Shown: positions 1 through 9,059 of the stretch, piece by piece | How the letters are laid out: each line of letters opens with the position of its first letter | Position numbering within the stretch: the stretch's first letter is position 1 | Source of the DNA: UBA5078 sp033721235 | Lineage (GTDB): Bacteria > Pseudomonadota > Gammaproteobacteria > Pseudomonadales > Pseudohongiellaceae | DNA: 64,000 nucleotides | Reading direction: 5' to 3' | NCBI GenBank assembly: GCA_033721235.1 | Contig: JAWWAY010000001.1 | Span: 420,065-484,064, forward strand | The notes under the pieces: model-generated | Told to the model about the DNA's origin: nothing | Seen by the model: the letters and a program-made list of their open reading frames with translations, nothing else | Database searches by the model: none | Program-made: the position numbers and the translations under genes

Positions 1-1220
1 TCTTGACGGCTAGTGGTGAAACCCACTTGGTTGTTCACGATAATATGTACGGTGCCGCCCGTTTTGTATGCGCGGGTATTGGACATCTGGAATGTTTCCA
101 TTACCACGCCCTGCCCTGCGAATGCCGCATCCCCGTGAATACTAATAGGGATAACTTCGTTACCATAGGGGTCGCTACGTCTATCTTGACGTGCGCGAAC
201 CGATCCTTCCACAACTGGCGAGACAATTTCCAAATGGGATGGGTTGAATGCCATGGCCAAATGAACTTCTCCGCCTGGAGTCATGATGTTCGAGGAGAAA
301 CCTTGGTGATATTTTACGTCACCAGAGCTAACGTAAGTCGCTCGGCCTTCAAACTCGCTAAACAAATCGGCTGGGTTTTTGCCCAAAATATTGACCAGCA
401 CATTAAGTCGGCCACGGTGAGCCATGCCCATCACGATCTCTTTTACGCCATAACCACCGGAGCGTTGAATCAACTCATCCAATAATGGAATAAGACTTTC
501 GCCGCCTTCAAGACCAAAGCGCTTAGTGCCTGGGTATTTGGAGTCTAGGTGTTTTTCCAGCCCTTCTGCTGCGCTCAATCGCTCGAGCAAATGCAGTTTA
601 ACCTCTGGTGGAAAATTAGGCTTACCATGATTGCTTTCAATTCGGCTCTGGATCCATTTTTTCTCGGCAAGGTCTACGATATGCATAAACTCATAGCCGA
701 TTGAACCGCAGTAGATATTTTCCAGAATTTCAACGATCTCCTTTAGCGGAGCGCGTTCCTTGTTGATAAACAAAGAACCCGTTTGAAAAACGGTTGAATT
801 ATCCATAGGAGAAAGGCCGTGGAACTCTAATTGGAGATCCGGCACCTGCTCTCTGCGCATTAAATTCAATGGGTCTAGTCTGGCCTTCTGATGTCCGCGC
901 ACGCGATAAGAACTAATCAGGTGAAGAACCTCCACCTGCTTGTTTTCGTGTTCGGAATTCACTACTGCGTCATTGCAAAGTAGTGGTTGAAAGCGGCTAG
1001 TTTTACCTAGCTTTTTGAAGTGTTCCTGTATCTCTAAGTGTGAAATATCCGACTGAGATGAGTCGGATATTTGAGGGAGACTTTGGAAGAATTGTTTCCA
1101 TTCTGGCGAAACCGAATCGGGGTCTTGCAAGAATTGATCGTATAGCTGTTCGACATAGTTGGCGTTACCGCCGGACAAATGTCCTGTACTCCACATTAAC
1201 TCCATAATGCTGTTATGCAT
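1..1220 (-). CDS. sucA: 2-oxoglutarate dehydrogenase E1 component, N-terminal part (runs off left edge)
   Basis: This encodes the thiamine-diphosphate E1 subunit of the 2-oxoglutarate dehydrogenase complex, which decarboxylates 2-oxoglutarate in the TCA cycle. About 406 residues are visible. The start MHNSIMELMWSTGHLSGGN and the following YVEQLYDQFLQDPDSVSPEW match the E1o N-terminal helix that binds the E2 core. GHQKARLDPL and MAHRGRLNVLVNILGK are family motifs in the TPP region. The C-terminal part lies outside the window. I chose the ATG at 1220 because it matches the E. coli SucA N-terminus; a second in-frame ATG is at 1205. It lies 86 bp downstream of sdhB on the same strand, the usual sdhCDAB-sucA order, so co-transcription is likely. 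Confidence 0.96.
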   Translation of the reverse strand, partial: MHNSIMELMWSTGHLSGGNANYVEQLYDQFLQDPDSVSPEWKQFFQSLPQISDSSQSDISHLEIQEHFKKLGKTSRFQPLLCNDAVVNSEHENKQVEVLHLISSYRVRGHQKARLDPLNLMRREQVPDLQLEFHGLSPMDNSTVFQTGSLFINKERAPLKEIVEILENIYCGSIGYEFMHIVDLAEKKWIQSRIESNHGKPNFPPEVKLHLLERLSAAEGLEKHLDSKYPGTKRFGLEGGESLIPLLDELIQRSGGYGVKEIVMGMAHRGRLNVLVNILGKNPADLFSEFEGRATYVSSGDVKYHQGFSSNIMTPGGEVHLAMAFNPSHLEIVSPVVEGSVRARQDRRSDPYGNEVIPISIHGDAAFAGQGVVMETFQMSNTRAYKTGGTVHIIVNNQVGFTTSRQ

Positions 1221-1306
1221 CTATTTTATTCCCGGGTTATTGAGGACTCACAAGAACTCTCTTATGAATGCCCAGGTATTCTACGCTGGTTCCTCATTGA
1301 AAAAAC

Positions 1307-2011
1307 TTAAGTCGCCCGTTGCAATAACATAGAACGTATGTGGCCGATTGCTCGTGTCGGATTCAATCCTTTCGGGCAAACGGCAACACAATTCATAATG
1401 CCTCTGCAACGGAAAACACTAAATGGGTCTTCTAAATTTGCTAGTCGTTCATCGGTAGCGGTGTCACGGCTATCGGCTAGGAATCTATATGCCTGCAACA
1501 AGCCAGCTGGGCCGATAAACTTATCTGGGTTCCACCAAAACGATGGGCAGTTCGTGCTACAGCATGCACAAAGAATACACTCGTAAAGGCCGTCGAGTTT
1601 CTCACGATCCTCTGGGGACTGCAGACGCTCGATAGCTGGGGCTGGTGCATCATTGATCAAGAACGGCTGCACTTTTTCGAACTGCTTGTAGAACACGGAC
1701 ATATCGACAACTAGGTCGCGTATTACAGGCAAGCCGGGTAGCGGTCGTAAGACAATTTTGCCGTTTTTGGCGACTGCCGAGACAGGCGTAATACAGGCCA
1801 AGCCGTTCGTGCCATTGATATTCATACCATCGGAGCCGCAGACACCTTCGCGGCAAGAGCGACGATAAGCGACTGTTGGGTCCTGAGCTTTAATTAACTC
1901 AAGTACGTCTAAGATCATGATGTCCTTACCCTCAGGTAATTCGATCTCATAATCCTGCATACTGGGTTTAGTATCAGTTTCTGGGTTATAGCGATATAAG
2001 CTGACTAACAC
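1307..2011 (-). CDS. sdhB: Succinate dehydrogenase iron-sulfur subunit
   Basis: This is the electron-transfer subunit of complex II. It passes electrons from SdhA-bound FAD to the quinone site through three Fe-S clusters. The [2Fe-2S] ligands C53, C58, D61 and C73 lie in CREGVCGSDG...LAC; the Asp in place of the third Cys is as in E. coli SdhB. The [4Fe-4S] and [3Fe-4S] ligands lie in CILCACCSTNCPS and CRGIMNCVAVCPKG. At 234 residues it has the usual family length. It sits 54 bp downstream of sdhA in the sdhCDAB order and is membrane-associated through SdhC/SdhD on the cytoplasmic side. Confidence 0.98.
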   Translation of the reverse strand: MLVSLYRYNPETDTKPSMQDYEIELPEGKDIMILDVLELIKAQDPTVAYRRSCREGVCGSDGMNINGTNGLACITPVSAVAKNGKIVLRPLPGLPVIRDLVVDMSVFYKQFEKVQPFLINDAPAPAIERLQSPEDREKLDGLYECILCACCSTNCPSFWWNPDKFIGPAGLLQAYRFLADSRDTATDERLANLEDPFSVFRCRGIMNCVAVCPKGLNPTRAIGHIRSMLLQRAT

Positions 2012-2065
2012 GTTATATTACCTTTCCTGAACACGTCAGGTTATCAATGCTTTTCCAAAAGCGAA

Positions 2066-3838
2066 TTAATAAGTCCGCACTTTAGGTTCGAATGTTTCAA
2101 CCGTTTTAGGCGAGAAGTTAACTGCACGTTTACTGATGCTCTTAGTCTCTGGGAAATACAGAGAGTGACAGAGCCAGTTTTCGTCGTCTCGTTCTTGATA
2201 GTCGTCACGGGCGTGAGCGCCACGGCTTTCTGTTCGCGTTTCTGCAGCAATAGCGGTTGCCTGTGCAACTTCAAACAGGTTCTCAAGCTCCAACGCTTCG
2301 ATTCTTGCCGTATTGAACGCATTACTCTTGTCTGCCAAATTAATATTGGCTACGCGCTCTTTCAATTCGGCCAGTTTATTAATGCCGTCACGCATAAAGT
2401 CACCGCGACGGAATACACCGAAGTGATTCTGCATGATTTTCTGCAAATCGGCACGGACATCAGCAACGCTCTCGCCAGAAGTCGTGTTGTTCAAGCGATT
2501 TAATCGAGCCAGAGACTGCTCAATATCGGATTCTGATGCTGCACGCTGATCGATACCGTCTTTAAGCATGCTCTCGATATGCTTACCTGCCGCGCGGCCA
2601 AATACCACGAGATCAAGCAATGAGTTACCACCAAGGCGGTTAGCACCGTGTACTGATACACAGGCAACTTCACCCACGGCAAATAGACCATCGATAATGG
2701 TGTCATTGCCATTGGCGTCTTGAGTGAGCGCCTGACCATTAATATTGGTCGGAATGCCCCCCATCATATAGTGACAAGTTGGTACCACAGGAATTGGCTC
2801 TTTCACTGGGTCAACGTGTGCGAAGGTGCGTGATAGCTCAAGAATGCCTGGTAGTTTAGCGTTAAGAACCTTTTCACCGAGGTGATCCAGTTTTAGCTTA
2901 ACGTGGTCGCCATTAGGCCCGCAGCCACGCCCTTCCAAGATTTCGAGAACCATAGAGCGAGCAACAACGTCTCGGCCAGCAAGGTCTTTGGCGTTAGGAG
3001 CATAACGCTCCATGAAGCGCTCGCCGTCTTTATTGATAAGATAACCGCCCTCACCACGACAGCCCTCTGTCACCAGAGTGCCAGCACCGTATATACCCGT
3101 TGGGTGGAATTGCCACATCTCAATGTCTTGTACTGGATAGCCCGCACGCAGTGCCATGCCTACGCCGTCACCTGTGTTAATCAAGGCATTAGTCGTAGAG
3201 GCGTAGATACGGCCCGCACCACCGGTAGCAAATACAGTGGCTTTAGACTTGATGTAAACGGTTTCGCCTGTCTCTATGCAAATGGCGATAACCCCTACCA
3301 CTGCGCCGTCTTGGTTGCGCACGAGGTCCGTGGCATACCATTCGTTAAAGAAGACAGTATTGTTCTTAAGATTACCCTGATAGAGGGCGTGTAGAAGAGC
3401 ATGTCCTGTACGGTCTGCAGCGGCGCAAGTTCGCGCAGCCTGCCCGCCTTTACCAAAGTCTTTTGACTGACCGCCGAATGGGCGTTGGTAAATACGACCA
3501 TTCTCTGTGCGCGAGAATGGTAGGCCCATGTGCTCTAGCTCGAAAACAGTCTGCGGGCCTTCGCTACACATATATTCGATAGCGTCTTGGTCGCCGATAT
3601 AGTCCGAGCCCTTAACGGTATCGTACATATGCCAGCGCCAATCGTCGTTTGGATCCGCACTTGCGATAGCACAGGTAATACCACCTTGAGCGGAAACCGT
3701 GTGAGAGCGCGTTGGAAATACTTTACTAATAACGGCTGTTTTATAGCCTGATTGAGAAAGTTGCAGTGCAGCACGCATACCAGCGCCGCCGCCACCAACA
3801 ATTACTGCATCAAATGTGAGAGTCCGGATAGCAGACAT
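2066..3838 (-). CDS. sdhA: Succinate dehydrogenase flavoprotein subunit
   Basis: This subunit oxidises succinate to fumarate using covalently bound FAD. The Rossmann motif VIVGGGGAGMRAAL is at residues 13-26. His46 in RSHTVSAQGG is the predicted FAD attachment site. The substrate region HPTGIYGAGTLVTEGCRGEGG and the catalytic-arginine region HGANRLGGNSLLDLVVFGR are intact. The C-terminus ends FEPKVRTY, as expected for the bacterial family, and 590 residues is normal. It abuts sdhD with no gap and precedes sdhB, forming one operon. No truncation or odd residues were seen. Confidence 0.98.
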   Translation of the reverse strand: MSAIRTLTFDAVIVGGGGAGMRAALQLSQSGYKTAVISKVFPTRSHTVSAQGGITCAIASADPNDDWRWHMYDTVKGSDYIGDQDAIEYMCSEGPQTVFELEHMGLPFSRTENGRIYQRPFGGQSKDFGKGGQAARTCAAADRTGHALLHALYQGNLKNNTVFFNEWYATDLVRNQDGAVVGVIAICIETGETVYIKSKATVFATGGAGRIYASTTNALINTGDGVGMALRAGYPVQDIEMWQFHPTGIYGAGTLVTEGCRGEGGYLINKDGERFMERYAPNAKDLAGRDVVARSMVLEILEGRGCGPNGDHVKLKLDHLGEKVLNAKLPGILELSRTFAHVDPVKEPIPVVPTCHYMMGGIPTNINGQALTQDANGNDTIIDGLFAVGEVACVSVHGANRLGGNSLLDLVVFGRAAGKHIESMLKDGIDQRAASESDIEQSLARLNRLNNTTSGESVADVRADLQKIMQNHFGVFRRGDFMRDGINKLAELKERVANINLADKSNAFNTARIEALELENLFEVAQATAIAAETRTESRGAHARDDYQERDDENWLCHSLYFPETKSISKRAVNFSPKTVETFEPKVRTY

Positions 3839-4213
3839 TTACATACCCCATAGAATCTGAATACCCCAAACGAGGTAGATAAACATCGTGACAAAACATG
3901 CTGCCTGGAATAAGAAGCGAAGCACGGTTGCATTAGAGCCAACCATATCGGTTGTGAGATAGTCTGTAGAGATTGTCCACAGACCTACCCATGCATGCGC
4001 GCACAGCGACAGCAATGCCAGTAAGCTTGCTATTCTCATCCAGGTGCTGGAAAACAATTCCTTCCACTGGGCGTAGTCTAAGTCTGGCGTAAGGAATAGG
4101 TAGCCTAACAAGCCAACAAAATAGACACCAAGGACAACGGCAGTGAAGCGCTGTATGACCCAATCGTATAGGCCGCTACGACCAAAGCTTGTGACATTCG
4201 TTACCACAACCAC
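3839..4213 (-). CDS. sdhD: Succinate dehydrogenase membrane anchor subunit
   Basis: This is one of two hydrophobic subunits that anchor complex II and form the haem b and ubiquinone site. Three transmembrane segments are visible, at about residues 20-40, 60-80 and 95-120. GRSGLYDWVIQRFTAVVL matches the SdhD N-terminal region. HAWVGLWTISTDYL contains the conserved His and the quinone-site Tyr/Asp pattern. The 124-residue length is typical. It overlaps sdhC by 13 bases, which indicates translational coupling, and sdhA starts immediately after it. The first few residues before GRSG may not be translated if a later start is used. Confidence 0.93.
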   Translation of the reverse strand: MVVVTNVTSFGRSGLYDWVIQRFTAVVLGVYFVGLLGYLFLTPDLDYAQWKELFSSTWMRIASLLALLSLCAHAWVGLWTISTDYLTTDMVGSNATVLRFLFQAACFVTMFIYLVWGIQILWGM

Positions 4214-4575
4214 ACCCCCGCTAAAATAATTGCTATGGCAGATACTATAATGACGAGCTTGGCACTGAGTTGACTGCCCTCAAGCGTTTCGCCATAGCCC
4301 ATGTCCATAAGTAGATGCTTAATACCTGCGATCAAGTGATACAGCAGCCCGGCTAAGACAGCCCAAACCACTAACTTGACGACAAGTGTGTCCATCCACT
4401 GTCCTACTTGGCTGAAACCAGCCTCTGAGGAAAGGGATTCACCTAGAAGGTATAAAAGAACTGCTACGCCAGCGAAAATGAATACGCCTGAAATTCTATG
4501 AAGAATAGACGCAATAGCTGCAAGCGGCAGACGGAGAGTAGAGAAATCTAAATTTCGAGGTCTTTGATCTTTCAC
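4201..4575 (-). CDS. sdhC: Succinate dehydrogenase cytochrome b556 subunit
   Basis: This is the other membrane subunit of complex II. RPRNLDFSTLRLPLAAIASILHRISG carries the S-x2-HR quinone-site motif. LLYHLIAGIKHLLMD carries the haem-ligand His. Three transmembrane helices are evident in 124 residues. The start is a GTG at 4575: an in-frame stop lies a few codons upstream, and the protein then begins V/MKDQRPRNLDF, aligning with the E. coli N-terminus. No convincing Shine-Dalgarno sequence precedes it. It is the first gene of the sdhCDAB-sucA operon and diverges from gltA. Confidence 0.95.
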   Translation of the reverse strand: MKDQRPRNLDFSTLRLPLAAIASILHRISGVFIFAGVAVLLYLLGESLSSEAGFSQVGQWMDTLVVKLVVWAVLAGLLYHLIAGIKHLLMDMGYGETLEGSQLSAKLVIIVSAIAIILAGVWLW

Positions 4576-4973
4576 AGAGTTACTTTTTTATTGGGGCCCT
4601 TGTAAAGAGCGTGGTTATTAAAAGCGGCAAAGCCTTTCGCCCCGCCTGTTCTGTAGTTAGTATAAGCGGCACACGTTAAATCCTTGGTGCGTACGCGTAA
4701 CTAGGGCGCTGAGTATAGTAGTATCAAGTTGGGAATACAATAAAAGCTACTTTATCGATGCAAAATGCGGCAACATGTTGTCATTATGTAATTTTGCTAC
4801 AATCTAAGTGGTAAAATTATAGCATTACTGTGGTACAGTTAGGTCCTTTCAAAATTGTTGAGCGCTCAATGTGGAGTGTTTAGCGGCTAGTTTCAGCATT
4901 AATTTAAGCTTATTTTGTATGATCCAAAGGTTCTACAGAACAGAATTTGTATGATTTGTATTGGGAGTAACAA
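4576..4973. promoter_or_regulatory. Divergent sdhC/gltA control region
   Basis: This 398-bp AT-rich gap separates divergently transcribed TCA-cycle genes and must hold both promoters. Two perfect palindromes are visible: CAACATGTTG at 4771-4780 and TTGAGCGCTCAA at 4858-4869. TTTGTATGAT occurs twice near gltA (about 4914 and 4946). GGGAG at about 4962 is the gltA ribosome-binding site. I could not choose a convincing -35/-10 pair. No open reading frame of note was seen. Confidence 0.5.
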
Positions 4974-6251
4974 ATGACTAATAAAGTGGCCAGGCTAACC
5001 CTGGATGGCGAAACAGAGGCGATTGAGCTGCCTATCTATAGCGGGACTATTGGCCCAGACGTAGTAGATGTTGGTGGTTTAACAGCTAAGGGCATGTTCA
5101 CCTATGACCCCGGCTTTGTTTCTACCGCCTCTTGTAATTCTGAGATTACTTATATCGATGGCGATAATGGAGTTTTACTACATCGCGGCTACCCTATAGA
5201 GCAATTGGCAGAAAAATCGAATTTTCTGGAAACCTGCTTCCTGCTTTTAAATGGAGAACTTCCTTCTAGTGAAGAGAAAGCCAGCTTTGAGAAGAGCATT
5301 CGCTACCATACGATGGTACAAGAGCAAATGGCCGACTTCTTTAAGGGCTTCCCACGCGATGCCCACCCAATGGCCATCATGGTAGGCGTAGTCGGTGCTC
5401 TTTCTGCCTTCTATCACGACTCCCTCGACATCACTAATGAGGATCATCGTCGAACCGCCGCCTTCAGGCTGATCGCGAAGATGCCGACCATTGGCGCAAT
5501 GTGTTACAAACACGCCATCGGCCTTCCCTTCATGTACCCTCGCAACGACTTCAGCTTCTCCGAAAATTTCCTCCACATGATGTTCAGCACTCCATGTGAA
5601 GACCCAAAAATCAGCCCTACTCTAGTAAAAGCAATGGACACTATCTTCCTATTGCATGCTGATCATGAGCAAAACGCATCAACTTCAACTGTACGCCTAG
5701 CCGGCTCCACGGGTGCCAACCCATTCGCCTGCATCTCTTCAGGTATTGCAGCGCTGTGGGGCCCAGCGCACGGTGGTGCGAACGAAGCTGTTTTAACTAT
5801 GCTTGGTGAGATTGGCGACGAATCTAGAATTGAAGAATTTATCAAGAAAGCCAAAGATAAGAATGACCCCTTCCGCCTGATGGGCTTTGGTCACCGCGTT
5901 TACAAGAACTTCGACCCTCGCGCCAAAGTGATGCGTCAGATCTGTGACGAAGTACTAGCGGAGCTTGGAGTCGAGAACGATCCACTATTCCGCATTGCGC
6001 GTAAGCTGGAGAAGATTGCACTAGAAGATGAGTATTTCATCGAGCGCAAACTCTACCCTAATGTCGATTTCTACTCGGGCATCATCTTGAAAGCGATCGG
6101 CATTCCGACGTCTATGTTCACGGTTATTTTCGCTATCGGCCGAACACCTGGCTGGATTGCCCACTGGGACGAGATGATCAGCAATTCCTACAAAATTGGC
6201 AGACCACGTCAATTGTACAAAGGCTACGCAAAACGCGATTACCCTGCCTAG
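4974..6251 (+). CDS. gltA: Citrate synthase (type II, hexameric class)
   Basis: This condenses acetyl-CoA with oxaloacetate to make citrate. The catalytic triad can be placed at His266 (WGPAHGG), His307 (MGFGHRVY) and Asp365 (NVDFYSG), matching E. coli H264, H305 and D362. HADHEQNASTSTVRLAGS and the C-terminal RPRQLYKGYAKRDYPA are diagnostic of the NADH-sensitive gammaproteobacterial type. The length of 425 residues is typical. The ATG is preceded by GGGAG. It diverges from the sdh operon, as in many gammaproteobacteria, and is followed by a hairpin terminator. Confidence 0.98.
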   Translation: MTNKVARLTLDGETEAIELPIYSGTIGPDVVDVGGLTAKGMFTYDPGFVSTASCNSEITYIDGDNGVLLHRGYPIEQLAEKSNFLETCFLLLNGELPSSEEKASFEKSIRYHTMVQEQMADFFKGFPRDAHPMAIMVGVVGALSAFYHDSLDITNEDHRRTAAFRLIAKMPTIGAMCYKHAIGLPFMYPRNDFSFSENFLHMMFSTPCEDPKISPTLVKAMDTIFLLHADHEQNASTSTVRLAGSTGANPFACISSGIAALWGPAHGGANEAVLTMLGEIGDESRIEEFIKKAKDKNDPFRLMGFGHRVYKNFDPRAKVMRQICDEVLAELGVENDPLFRIARKLEKIALEDEYFIERKLYPNVDFYSGIILKAIGIPTSMFTVIFAIGRTPGWIAHWDEMISNSYKIGRPRQLYKGYAKRDYPA

Positions 6252-6268
6252 TCCCATCCTACGAGCAC

Positions 6269-6292
6269 AGCACTGTCGTCAATGACAGTGCT
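6269..6292 (+). terminator. Hairpin after gltA
   Basis: AGCACTGTC and GACAGTGCT form a perfect 9-bp stem with the 6-nt loop GTCAAT, 17 nt after the gltA stop codon. The following bases, TTGCTTGATTT, are only moderately T-rich, so it may be a weak intrinsic terminator. Confidence 0.6.
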
Positions 6293-6509
6293 TTGCTTGA
6301 TTTACCTTAGCCCTCAAACATTGTGGCTCGCCCCTCCCTCTCAAATAAAACCTTGACACTTCTTCTCTATTTACACTTAAATCGTTGCTAATAAAGCGAT
6401 TTTACAGTCTGTTTCTTTCACATAATGCTCTATCGATAGCTGATCTTCGAAGTGCTCGTAGTTTAGCTTGCTGGGTGCAAACCAGTTGATCTTTTAACGG
6501 AGCCCGTTC

Positions 6510-6737
6510 TTGCAACACGTTGTCCATGCATCGATGCGCATCACTGTTATCTATTTCATAGTCGCAAGCCTATGGATATTGTTTTCCGATGTCGTCGTCG
6601 CGGCACTATTTCAAAACGTTCGGCTCATCACCCAGGTGCAGACCTACAAGGGTTTCCTGTTTGTAGTTGTGACCAGTGGATTACTATTTCTCTTAGTTTA
6701 TAGGGGCTATCAGGCTGCACAAAGTCTATCAACTTGA
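6510..6737 (+). CDS. Membrane N-terminal fragment of a GGDEF/EAL protein, ended by a frameshift stop
   Basis: These 75 residues hold two transmembrane segments, MRITVIYFIVASLWILFSDVVV and YKGFLFVVVTSGLLFLLVYRG. This is the membrane module often found at the N-terminus of GGDEF/EAL proteins. The frame ends at TGA 6735-6737. In the +1 frame, the very next codon, GAC at 6736, starts DGLTGLLNHHMF, the canonical beginning of a GGDEF domain. The segment is therefore almost certainly the first part of the next gene, separated by one extra base or by programmed frameshifting. A TTG start at 6510 has GGAG seven bases upstream; ATG 6534 lacks a Shine-Dalgarno sequence. Confidence 0.7.
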   Translation: MQHVVHASMRITVIYFIVASLWILFSDVVVAALFQNVRLITQVQTYKGFLFVVVTSGLLFLLVYRGYQAAQSLST

Positions 6738-6753
6738 CGGGCTTACAGGGCTT

Positions 6754-8010
6754 TTGAACCACCATATGTTTAAACAGCAGTTAGGCCGACGCTTAAAAGC
6801 CTTAGAACCTAATGAGAAGTTAGTCCTCGGTTGTTTGGACATAAACAATTTCAAAGAACTCAATAATACTTTGGGGTATGAGGGAGCCGATCTATTCTTA
6901 ATTGAGTTAAGCAATGCGATAGGACGCTTCGCACGGCCTGGGGCTATTATCGGGCGCCTGCCCCCGGATCAGTTTCTAGCCACTAGGCAGTTTACCGACA
7001 GCGATAGCATTCAGATTCGTGTGCAAAGCTATTTAGATTTGTTTGCGTCAGTCGCACAAAAAATGAATGTAGATGTCGCCTGTAGAATTGGCGTCGCTGT
7101 CTATCCTGACGATGGTAAGACTGCGGATGAGCTCCTGGCCGCAGCGTCTGCTGCTATTGTGACGGCAAAGAAGATGGATCAACAGGTTTGCTATCATGAT
7201 AGAGCAATTTCGCAAGCTGTGACTAAACGCAGAGCCATGTTGCTAGAGCTCAAAGCGGCAGTGCAGAACAACGATTTCCATTTAGTGTATCAACCCCAAT
7301 ATAGCATCGACACGCAAGAAATTTGCGGTGCAGAGACTCTTATACGTTGGGAGCATGCTGAACATGGCTTTATCGCACCCGATGAGTTTATTCCGCTGGC
7401 TGAAGAAAGCGGAATAATGCACGAAATTACCAAGTTTGTACTTTCTCAGTGCAACACAGAGCTGAGCGAGGCCCAGCTATTAGGCGGCGTATTGAGGCAT
7501 GTCTCCGTTAATATTTCGGCTACCGAATTTAATGTGCCAGCCCAGATGAAAGCATTGCAAGAACATCTGCAGACACTGGGTCAATTATCGAAACGGATAC
7601 GGCTCGAAATAACTGAAACCGCTACATTGCGAGACTTTGAACAGAGCTGCGGGCTTATCGATGAATTGCGTAGTCAGGGCATAAGCGTTTCAATCGATGA
7701 TTTTGGTACCGGTTACACGTCATTGGCGATGCTTAAGGATGCCTCTATCGACGAAATTAAGATCGATAGAAGTTTTGTGGACTCGATTCAGGACGGCCAA
7801 CGCTCTAAGACGATCGTGCGAGCCATCATCGCAATGGCGCGCTCTTTTAATATTAATATTGTCGCAGAGGGAGTTGAGACGCAGCAACAATTGGATTTAT
7901 TGAAGGACTTAGGCTGCATAGAGGCACAGGGTTTTTTATTAGGCAAACCCATGCCTATCGAGGCTTTTAAGCAACATGTCTTGCAGAGTATGACGGCAGA
8001 TACGCATTAG
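6754..8010 (+). CDS. Degenerate GGDEF plus EAL domain protein (cyclic-di-GMP phosphodiesterase), 3' part of a frameshifted gene
   Basis: This is a predicted cyclic-di-GMP phosphodiesterase. The frame is open from 6697, and the domain really begins at 6736 with DGLTGLLNHHMF; the listed start is a TTG inside the domain. The GGDEF half is degenerate, with RLPPDQF replacing RxGGDEF, so it should not make cyclic-di-GMP. The EAL half has AETLIRW in place of EAL, but the other catalytic positions look intact: HVSVNIS, RLEITET, SIDDFGTGYTS, DEIKIDRSF, VAEGVET and QGFLLGKPM. It probably acts at the membrane if joined to the upstream transmembrane fragment, and soluble otherwise. A diguanylate cyclase follows after 39 bp. 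Confidence 0.85.
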   Translation: MNHHMFKQQLGRRLKALEPNEKLVLGCLDINNFKELNNTLGYEGADLFLIELSNAIGRFARPGAIIGRLPPDQFLATRQFTDSDSIQIRVQSYLDLFASVAQKMNVDVACRIGVAVYPDDGKTADELLAAASAAIVTAKKMDQQVCYHDRAISQAVTKRRAMLLELKAAVQNNDFHLVYQPQYSIDTQEICGAETLIRWEHAEHGFIAPDEFIPLAEESGIMHEITKFVLSQCNTELSEAQLLGGVLRHVSVNISATEFNVPAQMKALQEHLQTLGQLSKRIRLEITETATLRDFEQSCGLIDELRSQGISVSIDDFGTGYTSLAMLKDASIDEIKIDRSFVDSIQDGQRSKTIVRAIIAMARSFNINIVAEGVETQQQLDLLKDLGCIEAQGFLLGKPMPIEAFKQHVLQSMTADTH

Positions 8011-8049
8011 TCGGCTACGATGTAGGTAATGAGAATCTAGATCAAGTAT

Positions 8050-8988
8050 ATGAACAGCAATAGCACTAGCTCAGAAGAACTTGGCGACTATAAAGTATTG
8101 TTCCATCTAACACCCTACCCTATGGCAATTGTTGATGTTACTGGCATGATTATCGAGTACAACAAGGCCTTTGCAGAACTCGTCGGATTTACACAAATAA
8201 CCCCAGGGACAGAATTGCATCCGGGGATGATTTCCCCAGAATTTCAGCCTAACGGTATGCGCTCAATGGACCGTGCAAAAAGCTTAATTGAGAAAGCCTT
8301 GCATGAGGGCAAGCTCAGTTTCGAGTGGATGCATAAGTCCACGACTGGCCGAGAGTTTCTTTCTCATATTACGCTAGAAGCTATTACGTTTGCGGGTAAA
8401 CCTGCCCTTTTTGCAGCTCTACAAGATGTATCCGAGCAAAGAAAGCTCGAACGCTTAGTCGATCAACGCACTCGTGAACTCAACAGCATAGTCTTAGAGC
8501 TTGAAAAACAAACCAAGACGGATCCGCTTACTGGTATTAATAATCGCATTAAACTGGATGAGATTCTGGCCCTTGAGCACGAGCGCTTTCAACGCAGTGG
8601 AGTTCCCTATTGTATTGCCTTGCTGGATATCGATCATTTTAAACAGGTTAACGATCGTTATGGTCATGATATTGGTGACCAGGTGCTTAAAGAGTTTTCT
8701 CTATTACTACGGGACAATATTCGCAGCTTTGAATCGGTGGGACGCTGGGGAGGTGAAGAATTTCTGATTATTTTACCTAATGCTCAAGTCGCGCAAGCGC
8801 AGCTGGCGATAGAAAAACTCCTGCAGAAAATACGTGATACTGACTTTGAAGGAATCGATCAGCTACGAGCCAGCGCCGGTGTTGCACAGGCACACAGGGA
8901 TGACTCGCTAGTAACACTGTTTAAGCGAGTTGACGAAGCAATGTATAGGGCCAAGTCTCTTGGGCGTGATCGCGTTGAACTGGCCTAG
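8050..8988 (+). CDS. PAS-GGDEF diguanylate cyclase
   Basis: This probably makes cyclic-di-GMP from GTP. A PAS sensor domain occupies about residues 12-130 (LFHLTPYPMAIVDVTGMIIEYNKAFAELVGF). A short coiled linker, LERLVDQRTRELNSIVLELEKQ, leads into a GGDEF domain at about 155-310. The signature is intact as GGEEF at 234-238, with DIDHFKQVNDRYGHDIGD as the metal/nucleotide site. The inhibitory-site position reads RSFE, an RxxE variant of RxxD, so product inhibition may be weakened. No transmembrane segment is seen. It lies just downstream of the EAL gene, a cyclase/phosphodiesterase pairing. Confidence 0.92.
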   Translation: MNSNSTSSEELGDYKVLFHLTPYPMAIVDVTGMIIEYNKAFAELVGFTQITPGTELHPGMISPEFQPNGMRSMDRAKSLIEKALHEGKLSFEWMHKSTTGREFLSHITLEAITFAGKPALFAALQDVSEQRKLERLVDQRTRELNSIVLELEKQTKTDPLTGINNRIKLDEILALEHERFQRSGVPYCIALLDIDHFKQVNDRYGHDIGDQVLKEFSLLLRDNIRSFESVGRWGGEEFLIILPNAQVAQAQLAIEKLLQKIRDTDFEGIDQLRASAGVAQAHRDDSLVTLFKRVDEAMYRAKSLGRDRVELA

Positions 8989-9059
8989 GGCGACTGCTGA
9001 TCAATCGTGCCGCTATAGTGACTAGGCGTGAAATAATGGATGCCTAGTTGCAAGGCCAA

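Noticed and set aside
3..485. Plus-strand 160-residue frame at the left edge
   Set aside because: It lies antisense to the conserved sucA coding sequence, which explains the region fully.
9021..9048. ACTAGGC/GCCTAGT hairpin after the PAS-GGDEF gene
   Set aside because: Only 7 bp with a 14-nt loop and no T tract; too weak to call a terminator.
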